Below the pieces are notes generated by a model. It was given only the letters and a program-made list of their open reading frames with translations. It made no database searches and had not been told where the DNA came from. A stretch of 64,000 nt of DNA from Mycobacterium parascrofulaceum ATCC BAA-614 (GTDB lineage: Bacteria > Actinomycetota > Actinomycetes > Mycobacteriales > Mycobacteriaceae), in assembly GCF_000164135.1 (NCBI RefSeq), contig NZ_GG770555.1, positions 896,129 to 960,128 on the forward strand. The letters run 5' to 3'. Position 1 is the stretch's first letter; each line of letters starts with the position of its first letter. The translations under genes were made by a program, and so were the position numbers. Of this stretch, positions 44,698 to 52,831 are shown in pieces.

Positions 44698-46422
44698 TGT
44701 GTGTCGAGCAGCGACTGGGGAATGTCCACCATGCGGGACCGCACGTATTCCCCGAGCCCCTTGGCCTGTGCGTCCAGCCGGGTCGAGGAGGCCACCCCGT
44801 CACCGAGCAAGCCGTGCACCACCACGTTGAGGGCGCGCAGGTTCGGCAGTTCGAAGCGCTCCATGGGCAGGTGCGCCGTCTCCGGCCCGAGCAGAGTGCG
44901 CAGCCGCTCGACGCTGAGGTAGTCACGCGCCCACGCGTACCCAGGGTCATCCCGTGCCCACAGGCCGAGGTTAGCGTTGCCGCCCTTGTCTCCGGACCGC
45001 GCGCCGAGTACCGACCCGAGCGGCGCGCGACGTGTCGGCCCGGACGGCACTGGCAGCTTCGCGAGCGCGGCGATCCTAGCCGGCGGGACGGCACCGGTCG
45101 GCGGGTCGGGGATCTCGTGCCGTGTGCCGTCGGCGTCGACGAGTACGTGCGTGAGGGCCGACCGCGCTACGTAGGCCGGCCGGTAGACGCCGAAGGCGGT
45201 CTCCGAGGACGGTGGCGTGGTGGTGTGGAAGCCGGCGAAACCAGCCAGGGCGATCTCCATGACCCCCCCCCCCGGAGAAGGCTCGGCCCACCTTGCGCGG
45301 GTCGGCGTCCTTCACCGTCACACGCAGGTGCGCGCAGGCTTGCTCGTTCGTCGGTGCGTCGGAGACGTCGAAACGCAACAGCCTCACGTCGACTTCGTCG
45401 AAGGCGTCGCGTCCGCCGAGAACGTCGAAGAGCTGCTGTTCGGCGAAAGCCGCCTTGGCCCCGATGTCGAGGCCGGTGAGCACCATGGTCATTGTGTTAC
45501 GGAAGCCGCCCACCTCATTCAACGCCACCTTCAACGTGTCCGGCGGCGGACTGCCTTTCGTACCGCTGATCGCGACGCGGTGCTCACCCTGTTGAGCCAG
45601 CCGGATGGTGTCGAAGTGGGCGACGACGTCGGGGCCGAGGTAGGCAGGTTCAGCGGTCTCGTAGAGCAGCTGGGCGGTGACCGTGCCGACTGAGACCAGT
45701 CCCCCGGTGCCGGGATGCTTCGTGATCACCGAAGAGCCGTCCTCGGCGACCTCGGCGATCGGAAACCCCGGGTAGCGGCGGTCCGTGATCTCGTCCAGGA
45801 ACGCGTAGTTGCCGCCCGTCGCCTGAGGGCCGCACTCGATCACGTGCCCGGCGACGACCGCGCCCGCGAGCCGATCCCAGTCGGCGGGTGCCCAGGCGTG
45901 CCACCAGGCGGCTGGACCGACGACCAGGGATGCGTCGGTGACCCGGCCGGTCACGACGACGTCGGCGCCCGAACGCAGCGCCTCGGTGATGCCCCAGGCG
46001 CCGAGGTACGCGTTGGCCGATACCGGTTTGATGTCGCCGACGGGCGGCGTGATTGCGTGGAGGTCGCCACGTAGGTCGTCGCCCTCGACGTGAGCGACGC
46101 GCGCGGTGAGGCCGAGACGGGCGGACAGCTCGCGCAACGCGGCGGCCAAGCCGGCGGGATTCAGCCCGCCCGCGTTCGCGACGACCTTGATGCCATGATC
46201 GAGACAGGTGCCCAGCACCTGTTCCATTTGGGTGAGGAAAGTCCGCGCGTACCCGCCGGACGGGTCTTTGGCCTGGGCCTTGGCCAGGATGAGCATGGTC
46301 AGCTCGGCCAGATAGTCACCGCACAGGACGTCGATCGGTCCGCCCTCGACCATCTCGCGGGCTGCGGCGATGCGGTCGCCGTAAAAGCCGGAGCAGTTGC
46401 CGATGCGGACCGGGACGCTCAC
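44694..46422 (-). pseudogene. atuA: AtuA-family (acyclic terpene utilisation, DUF1446) gene with a frameshift in an 11-C run
   Basis: The N-terminal part, from GTG 46422 (VSVPVRIGNCSGFYGDRIAAAREM), carries GPIDVLCGDYLAELTMLILAKAQAKDP and CGPQATGGNYAF. The C-terminal part from 45260 reads MEIALAGFAGFHTTTPPSSETAFGVYRPAYV and LGARSGDKGGNANLGLWARDD. They are in different frames. Removing one base from the 11-C run at 45263-45273 joins them as AFSGGGVMEIALAGFAGFH, giving a normal 575-residue AtuA. AtuA is essential for acyclic terpene growth in Pseudomonas, function unknown. GTG 46422 overlaps the upstream gene stop as GTGA. The shift may be real, phase-variable or a sequencing error. Confidence 0.85.
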
Positions 46423-47231
46423 CGCTGACGCCCTGCAAACTGGCCCGCCACGCGCCCGCCGCCAGGGGGCCCCGCGAAGGCCTGGGCGATCGCGAGCCAC
46501 TGGTCGGCCAGCGGGCCGTCGGCGACCAAAGCGGTGTCGTCGCGGTGGCGGCGTTGGGTGACCAACAGGCAAAAGTCGAGCGCCGGCCCGCTCACGCGGT
46601 TGGCCGCGTCGGCTGGCCCCCACGTCCAGACGCTGCCGTCCGGAGCGGTCAGCTCAACGCGTACCGGGTCCGCGGGCAGGTCCAGACCGTTGGCCAGGTA
46701 GCTGAACGCGCGTGCACCCACCCCGATGTGGGCCACGTGACGCAGCCGTGCCGTGGCCTCGCGGGTCGCGCCGAGCGCGTCGACGACGTCCTGGCCGTGC
46801 GCCCAGGTCTCCATGAGTCGCGCTGTCAGCGACGAGACCGCGCTCATCGGCGGCCCGAACCACGGCAGGCGGGTCGCCGGGTCAATGTCCGCGAACGCCG
46901 CAACGAGGGCGGCACGCGACGTGTCGAACCACGCGAGCAGGTCGGCAGCCGGCATTTGACGGTAGCGCTCGGCGATGACGTCGGGTGAGATGGCTCCGTC
47001 GGCCATCATCGGCAGGTAGTCGCTGCTGAACCCGTCGGGGTCGGTGGCCGAGCGCACCGCGACGTCGTCGAAGAACGCCAGATGGCTGATCTGGTCGCGG
47101 ATCGTCCAGCCCACGGCCGGAGTCGGCGCGTCCCAGCCGCGCGGACCTTCGGTCAGCGGCGCGACCAATCCGCGTAGGGCTGCCGTCTCCGCTTCGATGT
47201 CGGTGATAACCGACTGCATGCTCACCGCCAT
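46419..47231 (-). CDS. TIGR03084-type metal-binding protein (maleylpyruvate-isomerase/DinB fold)
   Basis: A 270-residue protein. The N-terminal four-helix bundle has the metal-binding His pattern GWTIRDQISHLAFFDDVAV and ETWAHGQDVVDALG; the C-terminal part has VRVELTAPDGSVWTWGPADAANRVSG and CLLVTQRRHRDDTALV. The family carries a mycothiol-dependent isomerase-like fold and is a steady companion of AtuA-type genes in actinobacteria. ATG 47231 follows GGAAGGG. The end overlaps atuA by four bases. A possible role as a mycothiol-using transferase or isomerase is inferred from the fold only. Confidence 0.82.
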   Translation of the reverse strand: MAVSMQSVITDIEAETAALRGLVAPLTEGPRGWDAPTPAVGWTIRDQISHLAFFDDVAVRSATDPDGFSSDYLPMMADGAISPDVIAERYRQMPAADLLAWFDTSRAALVAAFADIDPATRLPWFGPPMSAVSSLTARLMETWAHGQDVVDALGATREATARLRHVAHIGVGARAFSYLANGLDLPADPVRVELTAPDGSVWTWGPADAANRVSGPALDFCLLVTQRRHRDDTALVADGPLADQWLAIAQAFAGPPGGGRVAGQFAGRQR

Positions 47232-47232
47232 G

Positions 47233-48000
47233 TCAGTGTCCCTTCCACTGCGGCGCGCGCTTCTCGCGGAACGCCGCCGGGCCTTCCTGCGCGTCGTCGC
47301 TCAGATAGACCGGCTCCCATATCTCGTCGGCCAGGTCGTACGCGGCGGCGAGGTGGTGCTGCGCCGAGAGGTACACGGTGCGCTTGGACGCGAGCACGGA
47401 CAGCGGTGCGTTCGCGGCGATGCTGAGCGCCAACTGCTGGGTACGCTCGCGTAACTGATCGGCCGGCACCACCTCATTGACCAAGCCGACCTGGTGGGCG
47501 CGCGCGGCGGTGATCGGGTCGCCGGTCAGCAGGATTTGCATGGCAACGCGCGGGGGCACCAGCCACGACAGGGGTGTCGCCCACGGCGAACCGCGGCCGA
47601 CCTTGACCTCGCTGACGGCGAAGGTCGCGTGTTCGGCGGCCACGACCAGGTCGCACTGCTGCGCGAGCAGGAAGCCCCCGGCGAACGCGACACCGTTGAC
47701 GGCCGCGATCGTCGGCTTCGCGACATCGATGTTGCGGCCGAACTGCGGAGCGAAGTCCTTCGGGGGCACCTTGAGCGCGTTCTGCGCCATCTCCTTCAAG
47801 TCCCCGCCGGCGCAGAACGCCTTATCGCCCACGCCGGTGAGGACGAGCACCTTCGCCGCGTCGTCGTCATTGAAGCGGAGTACCGCGTCGATAAGCCCCG
47901 TGCGCACAGCGTTGTTCAGCGCGTTGCGCGCCTCGGGCCGGTTGATCGTCAGCCAGGCCACGCTGTCGACGACCTCGTAGCGAATCGGTTGCTCGGCCAC
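47233..48000 (-). CDS. Enoyl-CoA hydratase/isomerase (crotonase family)
   Basis: A 255-residue crotonase-fold protein. NRPEARNALNNAV, the oxyanion-hole segments VGDKAFCAGGDLKEMA and AAVNGVAFAGGFLLAQQCDLVVA, and VKVGRGSPWATPLSWLVP are visible. GTG 48000 follows GGAGG; the track of open codons upstream is not family-like. In Atu and Liu pathways such an enzyme hydrates the product of the carboxylase (isohexenylglutaconyl- or methylglutaconyl-CoA), and that is the likely role here, by inference. Confidence 0.9.
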   Translation of the reverse strand: MAEQPIRYEVVDSVAWLTINRPEARNALNNAVRTGLIDAVLRFNDDDAAKVLVLTGVGDKAFCAGGDLKEMAQNALKVPPKDFAPQFGRNIDVAKPTIAAVNGVAFAGGFLLAQQCDLVVAAEHATFAVSEVKVGRGSPWATPLSWLVPPRVAMQILLTGDPITAARAHQVGLVNEVVPADQLRERTQQLALSIAANAPLSVLASKRTVYLSAQHHLAAAYDLADEIWEPVYLSDDAQEGPAAFREKRAPQWKGH

Positions 48001-48043
48001 CGAGCCTCCGTCCCTCACCGTCGTCTCGCATGTGAGTGGCAGT

Positions 48044-48514
48044 TCACCCCGGCACCTCGACAAACGGGTCGGCCAGCTCAACGGTGGCTTCACTCGGCAC
48101 GCACGGACCATCTTCGCTCGAGACGAGCAACTCGAGGTCGACGAGGCGCCGTCCGCCATCGTCGCGTTTGGCCACGACCTTGCCGCTCAGGGTCGCGGTC
48201 TGGCCCGGGTAGATCGACCGGATCATTGAGATTCTGCGGCGCCGGATGAGCGCGTCGGGTCCGGCCCATTCGTTGAGGCCGCGGTCGATGAAGCCATGGA
48301 AGAAGAGGGTTGACAGGTAGATTGTGCGCTGGCCCTGGCTGCGCGCGTAGTCGGGGTCGTGGTGACCGGGGAACCAGTCCCATGTCGAAGCCGCGTTCAT
48401 GCAGATGCGCTTGTAGCTGATCTCGATCGAGACGGGCGTCAGGGTGTCGCCGACGGCGATGTCCTCGAACCGCACGGGGAAGCGGACCATGCTGTGCTCG
48501 GTGGATCCGTTCAT
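48044..48514 (-). CDS. MaoC-like hot-dog dehydratase subunit
   Basis: A 156-residue single hot-dog protein: FPVRFEDIAVGDTLTPVSIEISYKRICMNAASTWDWFPGHHDPDYARSQGQRTIYLSTLFFHGFIDRGLNEW. The His-Asp pair in GHHDPDYA fits the catalytic motif of MaoC/(R)-hydratases. Its start overlaps the stop of the FAS1-like partner gene as ATGA, the usual arrangement for heterodimeric mycobacterial hydratases. The reaction is probably reversible hydration of an enoyl-CoA. Confidence 0.83.
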   Translation of the reverse strand: MNGSTEHSMVRFPVRFEDIAVGDTLTPVSIEISYKRICMNAASTWDWFPGHHDPDYARSQGQRTIYLSTLFFHGFIDRGLNEWAGPDALIRRRRISMIRSIYPGQTATLSGKVVAKRDDGGRRLVDLELLVSSEDGPCVPSEATVELADPFVEVPG

Positions 48515-49038
48515 GATGCGCCTTCACTATCGGCGGTGTCGTATCGGAAGAGCACGTTGGTGTTGCGGCCGATGACCTCACCGTGCTGGTCGGAGAACGT
48601 ACTCACCGTGGTGATGAACACGCCGGTGCCCACCCGCGTCGTCTTCGGCTCGGAGATCGAGGCGATCTCCTCCACGATCGACACGTGATCGCCTACCCGG
48701 GGCCGGCGTTCGAACTCCGTCGTCGTCGAGGCGTTGATGATGTGGTGGCCCGGCAACGGGACGCTGAGCGCGAACATCATGTCGGCACGCGCTAGGTACC
48801 CGGGCACCCACTGCGGCGCGAAGCCGAGGCTCATCAGCAGCCCGGGCGGGCAGTCCTCACCCTCCCAGTAACGGGGGTTCGCGTCCTCGACGAGCGAGCA
48901 GTAGTACAACACCATCGAGCGGTCGATCGGGAACCACGCACGCCGCGGTTCGGAGCGATGACCGACCCACGCCCGGCCTTCGTCGAAGGTCCCGAATGTC
49001 ATCCCGAGGCCGGTGACGTCGCTCGTTGGCGCGCTCAC
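48511..49038 (-). CDS. FAS1-like hot-dog dehydratase partner subunit
   Basis: A 175-residue hot-dog protein: GRAWVGHRSEPRRAWFPIDRSMVLYYCSLVEDANPRYWEGEDCPPGLLMSLGFAPQWVPGY and LPGHHIINASTTTEFERRPRVGDHVSI. The N-terminal DANPRYW replaces the catalytic His-Asp motif, so it is probably the substrate-binding half that pairs with the MaoC-like protein encoded immediately downstream. Both ends overlap neighbours by four bases. Confidence 0.82.
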   Translation of the reverse strand: MSAPTSDVTGLGMTFGTFDEGRAWVGHRSEPRRAWFPIDRSMVLYYCSLVEDANPRYWEGEDCPPGLLMSLGFAPQWVPGYLARADMMFALSVPLPGHHIINASTTTEFERRPRVGDHVSIVEEIASISEPKTTRVGTGVFITTVSTFSDQHGEVIGRNTNVLFRYDTADSEGAS

Positions 49039-49460
49039 CGGGCCACCTGCACGACGGCGCTCCCCTTTATCGCGGGTTCGCCGGACTGGCGCGTGACCAC
49101 GAGTTCGAGGTCTGCCACCTGCTGCCCTCCGGCCTCGCGCACGCCGGTGACCCTGCCGCCGAAGCTGAGCAGGTCACCGGGCCATACCTGACCGGTGAAC
49201 CGGATGCGGAACGAGCGGATGTTGGCCAGCCCCACCCAGGCGGTCAGCCGCTGGGCGAGCACACCGCCGTGCAGCAGTCCCATACCGAACACACCGGGCA
49301 TGCCGGCCGCGCGGGCGAACTCCTCGTCATGGTGGATCGGGTTGAAGTCGCCGCCGGACCCGGCGTAGCGGACGATGTGCGAGCGCGTCAGCGGGCCGAA
49401 CTGTGAGCTCGGCATCTCGTCGCCGGCGGCCAACGCCACCGGCGCGGGGGATGTCGTCAT
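49035..49460 (-). CDS. MaoC-like dehydratase, HadB-type catalytic subunit
   Basis: A 141-residue hot-dog protein with hydratase-2 motif SGGDFNPIHHDEEFARAAGMPGVFGMGLLHGGVLAQRLTAWVG, containing catalytic Asp and His. ATG 49460 overlaps the upstream gene stop as ATGA; a longer open frame upstream is antisense-like in composition. Forms the catalytic half of a second heterodimer with the next gene. Similar to HadB of mycolate synthesis or ChsH-type sterol hydratases in layout. Confidence 0.86.
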   Translation of the reverse strand: MTTSPAPVALAAGDEMPSSQFGPLTRSHIVRYAGSGGDFNPIHHDEEFARAAGMPGVFGMGLLHGGVLAQRLTAWVGLANIRSFRIRFTGQVWPGDLLSFGGRVTGVREAGGQQVADLELVVTRQSGEPAIKGSAVVQVAR

Positions 49461-49915
49461 TGGGTGGAGCCTCCGGTTTCGATCAAGACGTCGGTCTGGC
49501 GCACGACGAGTTCGTCGCGCTGGTTGGTGAAGTCGGTCTCGATCGTCACGATTGTCATGGTGCCGCCGCGCTTGCCCTCGCGGCTGGTCACGTTCGACAC
49601 CCGACGCGTCTCGGTGAGCTCGTCGCCGACGACCACCGGCGCGAAATACTCCCAGCCGCACTCACCGTGCAGTACGCGTCGCAGGTCGAGCCCGAGGGCG
49701 CCGAACATGTCGTCGTCGGCGCGCCAGTGAGCCGAGGAGACGACGAAGGTCGGCGGAGCGGGGATCGCGCCGAAGCCGGCGGCGCGGGCCGCTGCGGCGT
49801 CCTGGTAGATCGGGTCGTGGTCGTCGAGGGACAGCGCGAACTCGCGCACTTTGGACCGGTCGACGGGAAATGTGGTGCTCCCGAGTTGCGTCCCGATGAG
49901 CGATGCGTCAGCCAC
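49457..49915 (-). CDS. MaoC-like dehydratase, HadA/C-type (N-terminal hot-dog) subunit
   Basis: A 152-residue hot-dog protein: STTFPVDRSKVREFALSLDDHDPIYQDAAAARAAGFGAIPAPPTFVV and LGLDLRRVLHGECGWEYFAPVVVGDELTETRRV. The N-terminal pattern is that of HadA/HadC subunits that lack the catalytic residues. GTG 49915 overlaps the upstream luciferase-like gene by eight bases and follows GGAAAGG. It should pair with the HadB-type protein encoded downstream. Confidence 0.85.
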   Translation of the reverse strand: MADASLIGTQLGSTTFPVDRSKVREFALSLDDHDPIYQDAAAARAAGFGAIPAPPTFVVSSAHWRADDDMFGALGLDLRRVLHGECGWEYFAPVVVGDELTETRRVSNVTSREGKRGGTMTIVTIETDFTNQRDELVVRQTDVLIETGGSTQ

Positions 49916-50951
49916 TCTGGTCACCTTTCCCGCCGGCGAAGGCCGGTGCACAATCGCGAATGAGGCTGCCTAGGTTCTCGGCGATGCGCTCGGGCGCGAG
50001 GCCGATCGAGGGTGAGTAGAGAACGATGTGGTCCAGCACGCCCTCGTAGCGGCGCAGCCCTTCTCGGACCTCGGCGGCGGTGCCGGCCACCGCCATCGCG
50101 TCGATCATGTCGTCGGTGACGGCTGCGAACATGGCCGGCAGGTCACGCCGCGCGAACGCGTCGCGAATCGCCGCCCCCTGCCTGGCGAAGCCGCTCACAT
50201 CGAGAACGTGTTCGTAGGTCTTCACCGAGGAGTAGAACGCGATCTGCTGCGCGGCCTCACGGCGTGCGATCTGTGGGTCGTCGTGCACCGCGCAGATGAC
50301 CATCGAGACGATCTCAATGTCGGCGGGATCGCGTCCGGCCCGCTCCGCACCGCGCACGACGGCTGGGCGGGCGACCTCCTCGACGTAGGTCGTGGTGAAT
50401 AGCGGATGACCGGCCAACCCGTCGGCGACGCGCCCTGCCACCTCGCACATCCGCGGACGCACGCCCGCGGTGATGATCGGGATGGCCCGCTGCGGCGGCG
50501 CGACGTCGCCGGTCGGGACGAGATTCATCCGATAGAAGCGACCCTCATGGCGCACGGGGCCCTCGTGCAGGTTCCAGATCCGACGCACGAGCGGGACCAG
50601 CTCCTCCATGCGCAGAGCGGGAGCGGAGGTGTCCTCCACGCCGTGCCAGTCGCTCATCATGCGGCGTGTGCCGTTGCCGAGCCCGAGCACGACGCGCCCG
50701 CCTGAAAGCTCGTCGAGGTCACGCGCCTCGGTGGCGAGCACGAGCGGGCTGCGCCCGACGCCATACAGGATCGACGACCCGATGCGGCAGCGCTTTGTGC
50801 GCGCGGCCATCGCGGCCATCGAGATCGAGCCGGAGCGCGAGTAGAACTCCGAGGCCCAGGCGGCGTCGAAGCCGGCGAGGTCGGTAGCCTCGGCGGTCTC
50901 GACAAGGGTGGCCAAGTCCGCGCCGAGCACCGAGACCCCGTACGTGCTCAC
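49908..50951 (-). CDS. Luciferase-like (LLM class) flavin or F420-dependent oxidoreductase
   Basis: A 347-residue TIM-barrel protein of the bacterial luciferase family: AAWASEFYSRSGSISMAAMAARTKRCRIGSSILYGVGRSPLVLATEARDLDELSGGRVVLGLGNGTRRMM and AIPIITAGVRPRMCEVAGRVADGLAGH. Mycobacterial members often use coenzyme F420 as hydride carrier; FMN is the alternative. ATG 50951 overlaps the stop of the OB-fold gene (ATGA). It may catalyse a redox step on an acyl-CoA or ketone intermediate of the surrounding pathway. Confidence 0.87.
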   Translation of the reverse strand: MSTYGVSVLGADLATLVETAEATDLAGFDAAWASEFYSRSGSISMAAMAARTKRCRIGSSILYGVGRSPLVLATEARDLDELSGGRVVLGLGNGTRRMMSDWHGVEDTSAPALRMEELVPLVRRIWNLHEGPVRHEGRFYRMNLVPTGDVAPPQRAIPIITAGVRPRMCEVAGRVADGLAGHPLFTTTYVEEVARPAVVRGAERAGRDPADIEIVSMVICAVHDDPQIARREAAQQIAFYSSVKTYEHVLDVSGFARQGAAIRDAFARRDLPAMFAAVTDDMIDAMAVAGTAAEVREGLRRYEGVLDHIVLYSPSIGLAPERIAENLGSLIRDCAPAFAGGKGDQSG

Positions 50952-51385
50952 GACGCCGCCGGCCTGAATCGGACCAGCCCAAGGTCCTCGTTCACCCGCT
51001 CGAACACTGCGCGCACTCTTGCGCCGATCGCAACTTCATCGGGGGCCACGCCCTCGAGACTGGCCAACAACTGCGGCCCCTCGTCCAGACGAACGAGCAC
51101 GACGACGTACGGCTCGCTGCGCGGGAACGAGTCCCACGGGGGGCGGTACACCGGCGCGAAACTGACGATCTCACCAGTACCCGCCGCGGTCTCCCAGGCC
51201 AACTCACCGTCATGGCAGACGGGACACACCAGCCGCGGGTAGAGGAACGGGTGGCCGTTCGCGCACCGCTGGAAGACGAGTACGCCGCGGGCCGCTGCTG
51301 CGAAGTAGGGACGGTTGACATCGGTCAGCGGCGGCAGCGCCTCAGGATCGTGCAGACCGTCGAGGGAACTCGAAGCTGCGGTCAT
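50948..51385 (-). CDS. DUF35 / OB-fold zinc-ribbon acyl-CoA-binding partner of the thiolase
   Basis: A 145-residue protein with an N-terminal zinc ribbon (VFQRCANGHPFLYPRLVCPVC, one Cys-x2-His-like pair and CPVC) and a C-terminal OB fold (GTGEIVSFAPVYRPPWDSFPRSEPYVVVLVRLDEGPQLLASL). Such proteins bind thiolase-fold enzymes and form acyl-CoA channels, as ChsH2 does with the Ltp2 aldolase. ATG 51385 overlaps the corrected thiolase stop as ATGA. A frameshift upstream fuses its frame artificially to the thiolase N-terminus; the two are separate genes. Confidence 0.85.
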   Translation of the reverse strand: MTAASSSLDGLHDPEALPPLTDVNRPYFAAAARGVLVFQRCANGHPFLYPRLVCPVCHDGELAWETAAGTGEIVSFAPVYRPPWDSFPRSEPYVVVLVRLDEGPQLLASLEGVAPDEVAIGARVRAVFERVNEDLGLVRFRPAAS

Positions 51386-52549
51386 GACGCTCCCTCCATC
51401 ACCATGCTGACGTGACTGCACAGCATCGAGCCGTAGCTGTGCACGAACGCGGTGTCCGCCCCGAAGACCTGACGGCCCTCGGCGCGACCGGGACAACTGC
51501 CAATAACCCTCGAGGATCTGCGAAATGCCAGAGGAGGTCCCGGTGTGCCCGAACCGGATCAGGCCGCCGTCGGTGTTCACCGGAAGGTCGCCCCCCGGAT
51601 CGGCGCGGCCGTCACGGTAGAAATCGCCTGCCCCGCCGGGCTTCACGAAGCCCGCCTCCTCCAGGATCATCGCCGGGTTTGAGGCGAAGGCGTCGTAGAG
51701 CAAGGCGATGTCGATGTCGGCCGGCGCCCGTCCGGAGCGCTCGAAGGCCATCGGACCCGAACGGGCGGCCCCGGTACGACCCGGGCGGGCCAGCGAGGTC
51801 AGAAAACCGTGGGTGTGACCCTCTCCAAACCCGAGCAGGTGTACCGGCCGGTGTTTGCCCGCGCGAGCCCGGCGGGCCGAGCCCAGCACGAGCGCGCCAC
51901 CGCCCTCGCAGGGAATCGAGCAGTGGTAGAAGTGGAACGGCCCGGCGATCGGGCGGGACGCCAGCACGTCCTCCACAGTCAGGCGTTGTGAGCGGTGCGC
52001 GATCGCCGCGGGATTCAGCGCGGCCCACCGGTCCTGCGACGCGGTGACCTCGGCGATGTCCGCCTTGCCCTGTCCCGTCTCGTGCATCCAGGCCTGCGCG
52101 ATCAAACCGTACAGCGCCGGCACGGAGGGTCCGTAGGGCATCTCGAACGCGTGGTCACACACCAGCGCCATCAGTTCGCGCCCGCCATCGCGGATCGGTG
52201 GAAACTTGCCCGCCGACACGACCAGCACCGTCTCGGCCTCGCCCCGGGCGATGACGTTACTCGCCATGCGCGTCATGGCCAGATGGGTCCCGCCGCCAAG
52301 CTGACAGGTCATCTGAAGTTTCAGGTTGTGCAGCCCGAGATAGTCCATGAGGTCCTCGGACAGGAAGATCGAACCCTCGTTCGTCATCGGCCCGGCGCAC
52401 ACGAGACCGTCGACCTCGTCTGGGACCACCCCTGCGTCGGCGAGAGCCGCGACCGCGGCGCGCACATGCAATTCAGTGGAGGTGTACGGAACGTTTCTTC
52501 CTGGAGCGACTTCGGCGGCACCGATGATGGCCGGCTGGTCGTGTGGCAT
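51382..52549 (-). pseudogene. SCP-x/Ltp-type thiolase with a +1 frameshift near the C-terminus
   Basis: The reading frame from ATG 52549 (MPHDQPAIIGAAEVAPG, after AAGGAG) contains LKLQMTCQLGGGTHLAMTRMA, CSIPCEGGGALVL, LYDAFASNPAMILEEAGF and GTSSGISQILEGYW. After LS it leaves the family. The expected end, VFGADTAFVHSYGSMLCSHVSMVMEGAS, is in another frame. Removing one base at the GGG of 51490-51492 restores LSGRAEGRQVFGADTAF and a 388-residue protein whose stop overlaps the OB-fold start. First gene of the ten-gene leftward operon. It is either inactivated or the base is a sequencing error. Confidence 0.82.
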
Positions 52550-52831
52550 CCGGACTCCTTCCGACCACGCGTTCAACGCCGGTCCCGACGTGAACGACGG
52601 TTAGCATAGCGTGACTAGGGGGTCCGCGTCACCCCCGGCCCGCACCCGCCGCCAGCGCGGTATGGATTCTCTGGATGTCGTTGCGCCTCTTCCCAAGAGG
52701 GTGCTGCGATGACCGAAACCCGCGCCGATCGTGTCGTTTCTCGACGATGTCCAGGTGACAGATGAGGCCGATCGCGAAGCCCGCTGGTTCCGGTGGACGC
52801 CCGGCACGCGCCCGGGCGGAACTTTGCGCGC

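Noticed and set aside
50948..52576. A thiolase-OB-fold fusion protein
   Set aside because: The fusion arises from a one-base frameshift; the true thiolase end is in another frame and its stop overlaps the OB-fold start as ATGA.
52569..52596. CGTTCA...TGAACG symmetry upstream of the thiolase operon as an SOS box or operator
   Set aside because: The arms are six bases with a 16-base spacer and do not match the LexA box or any other motif I know; too weak to call.
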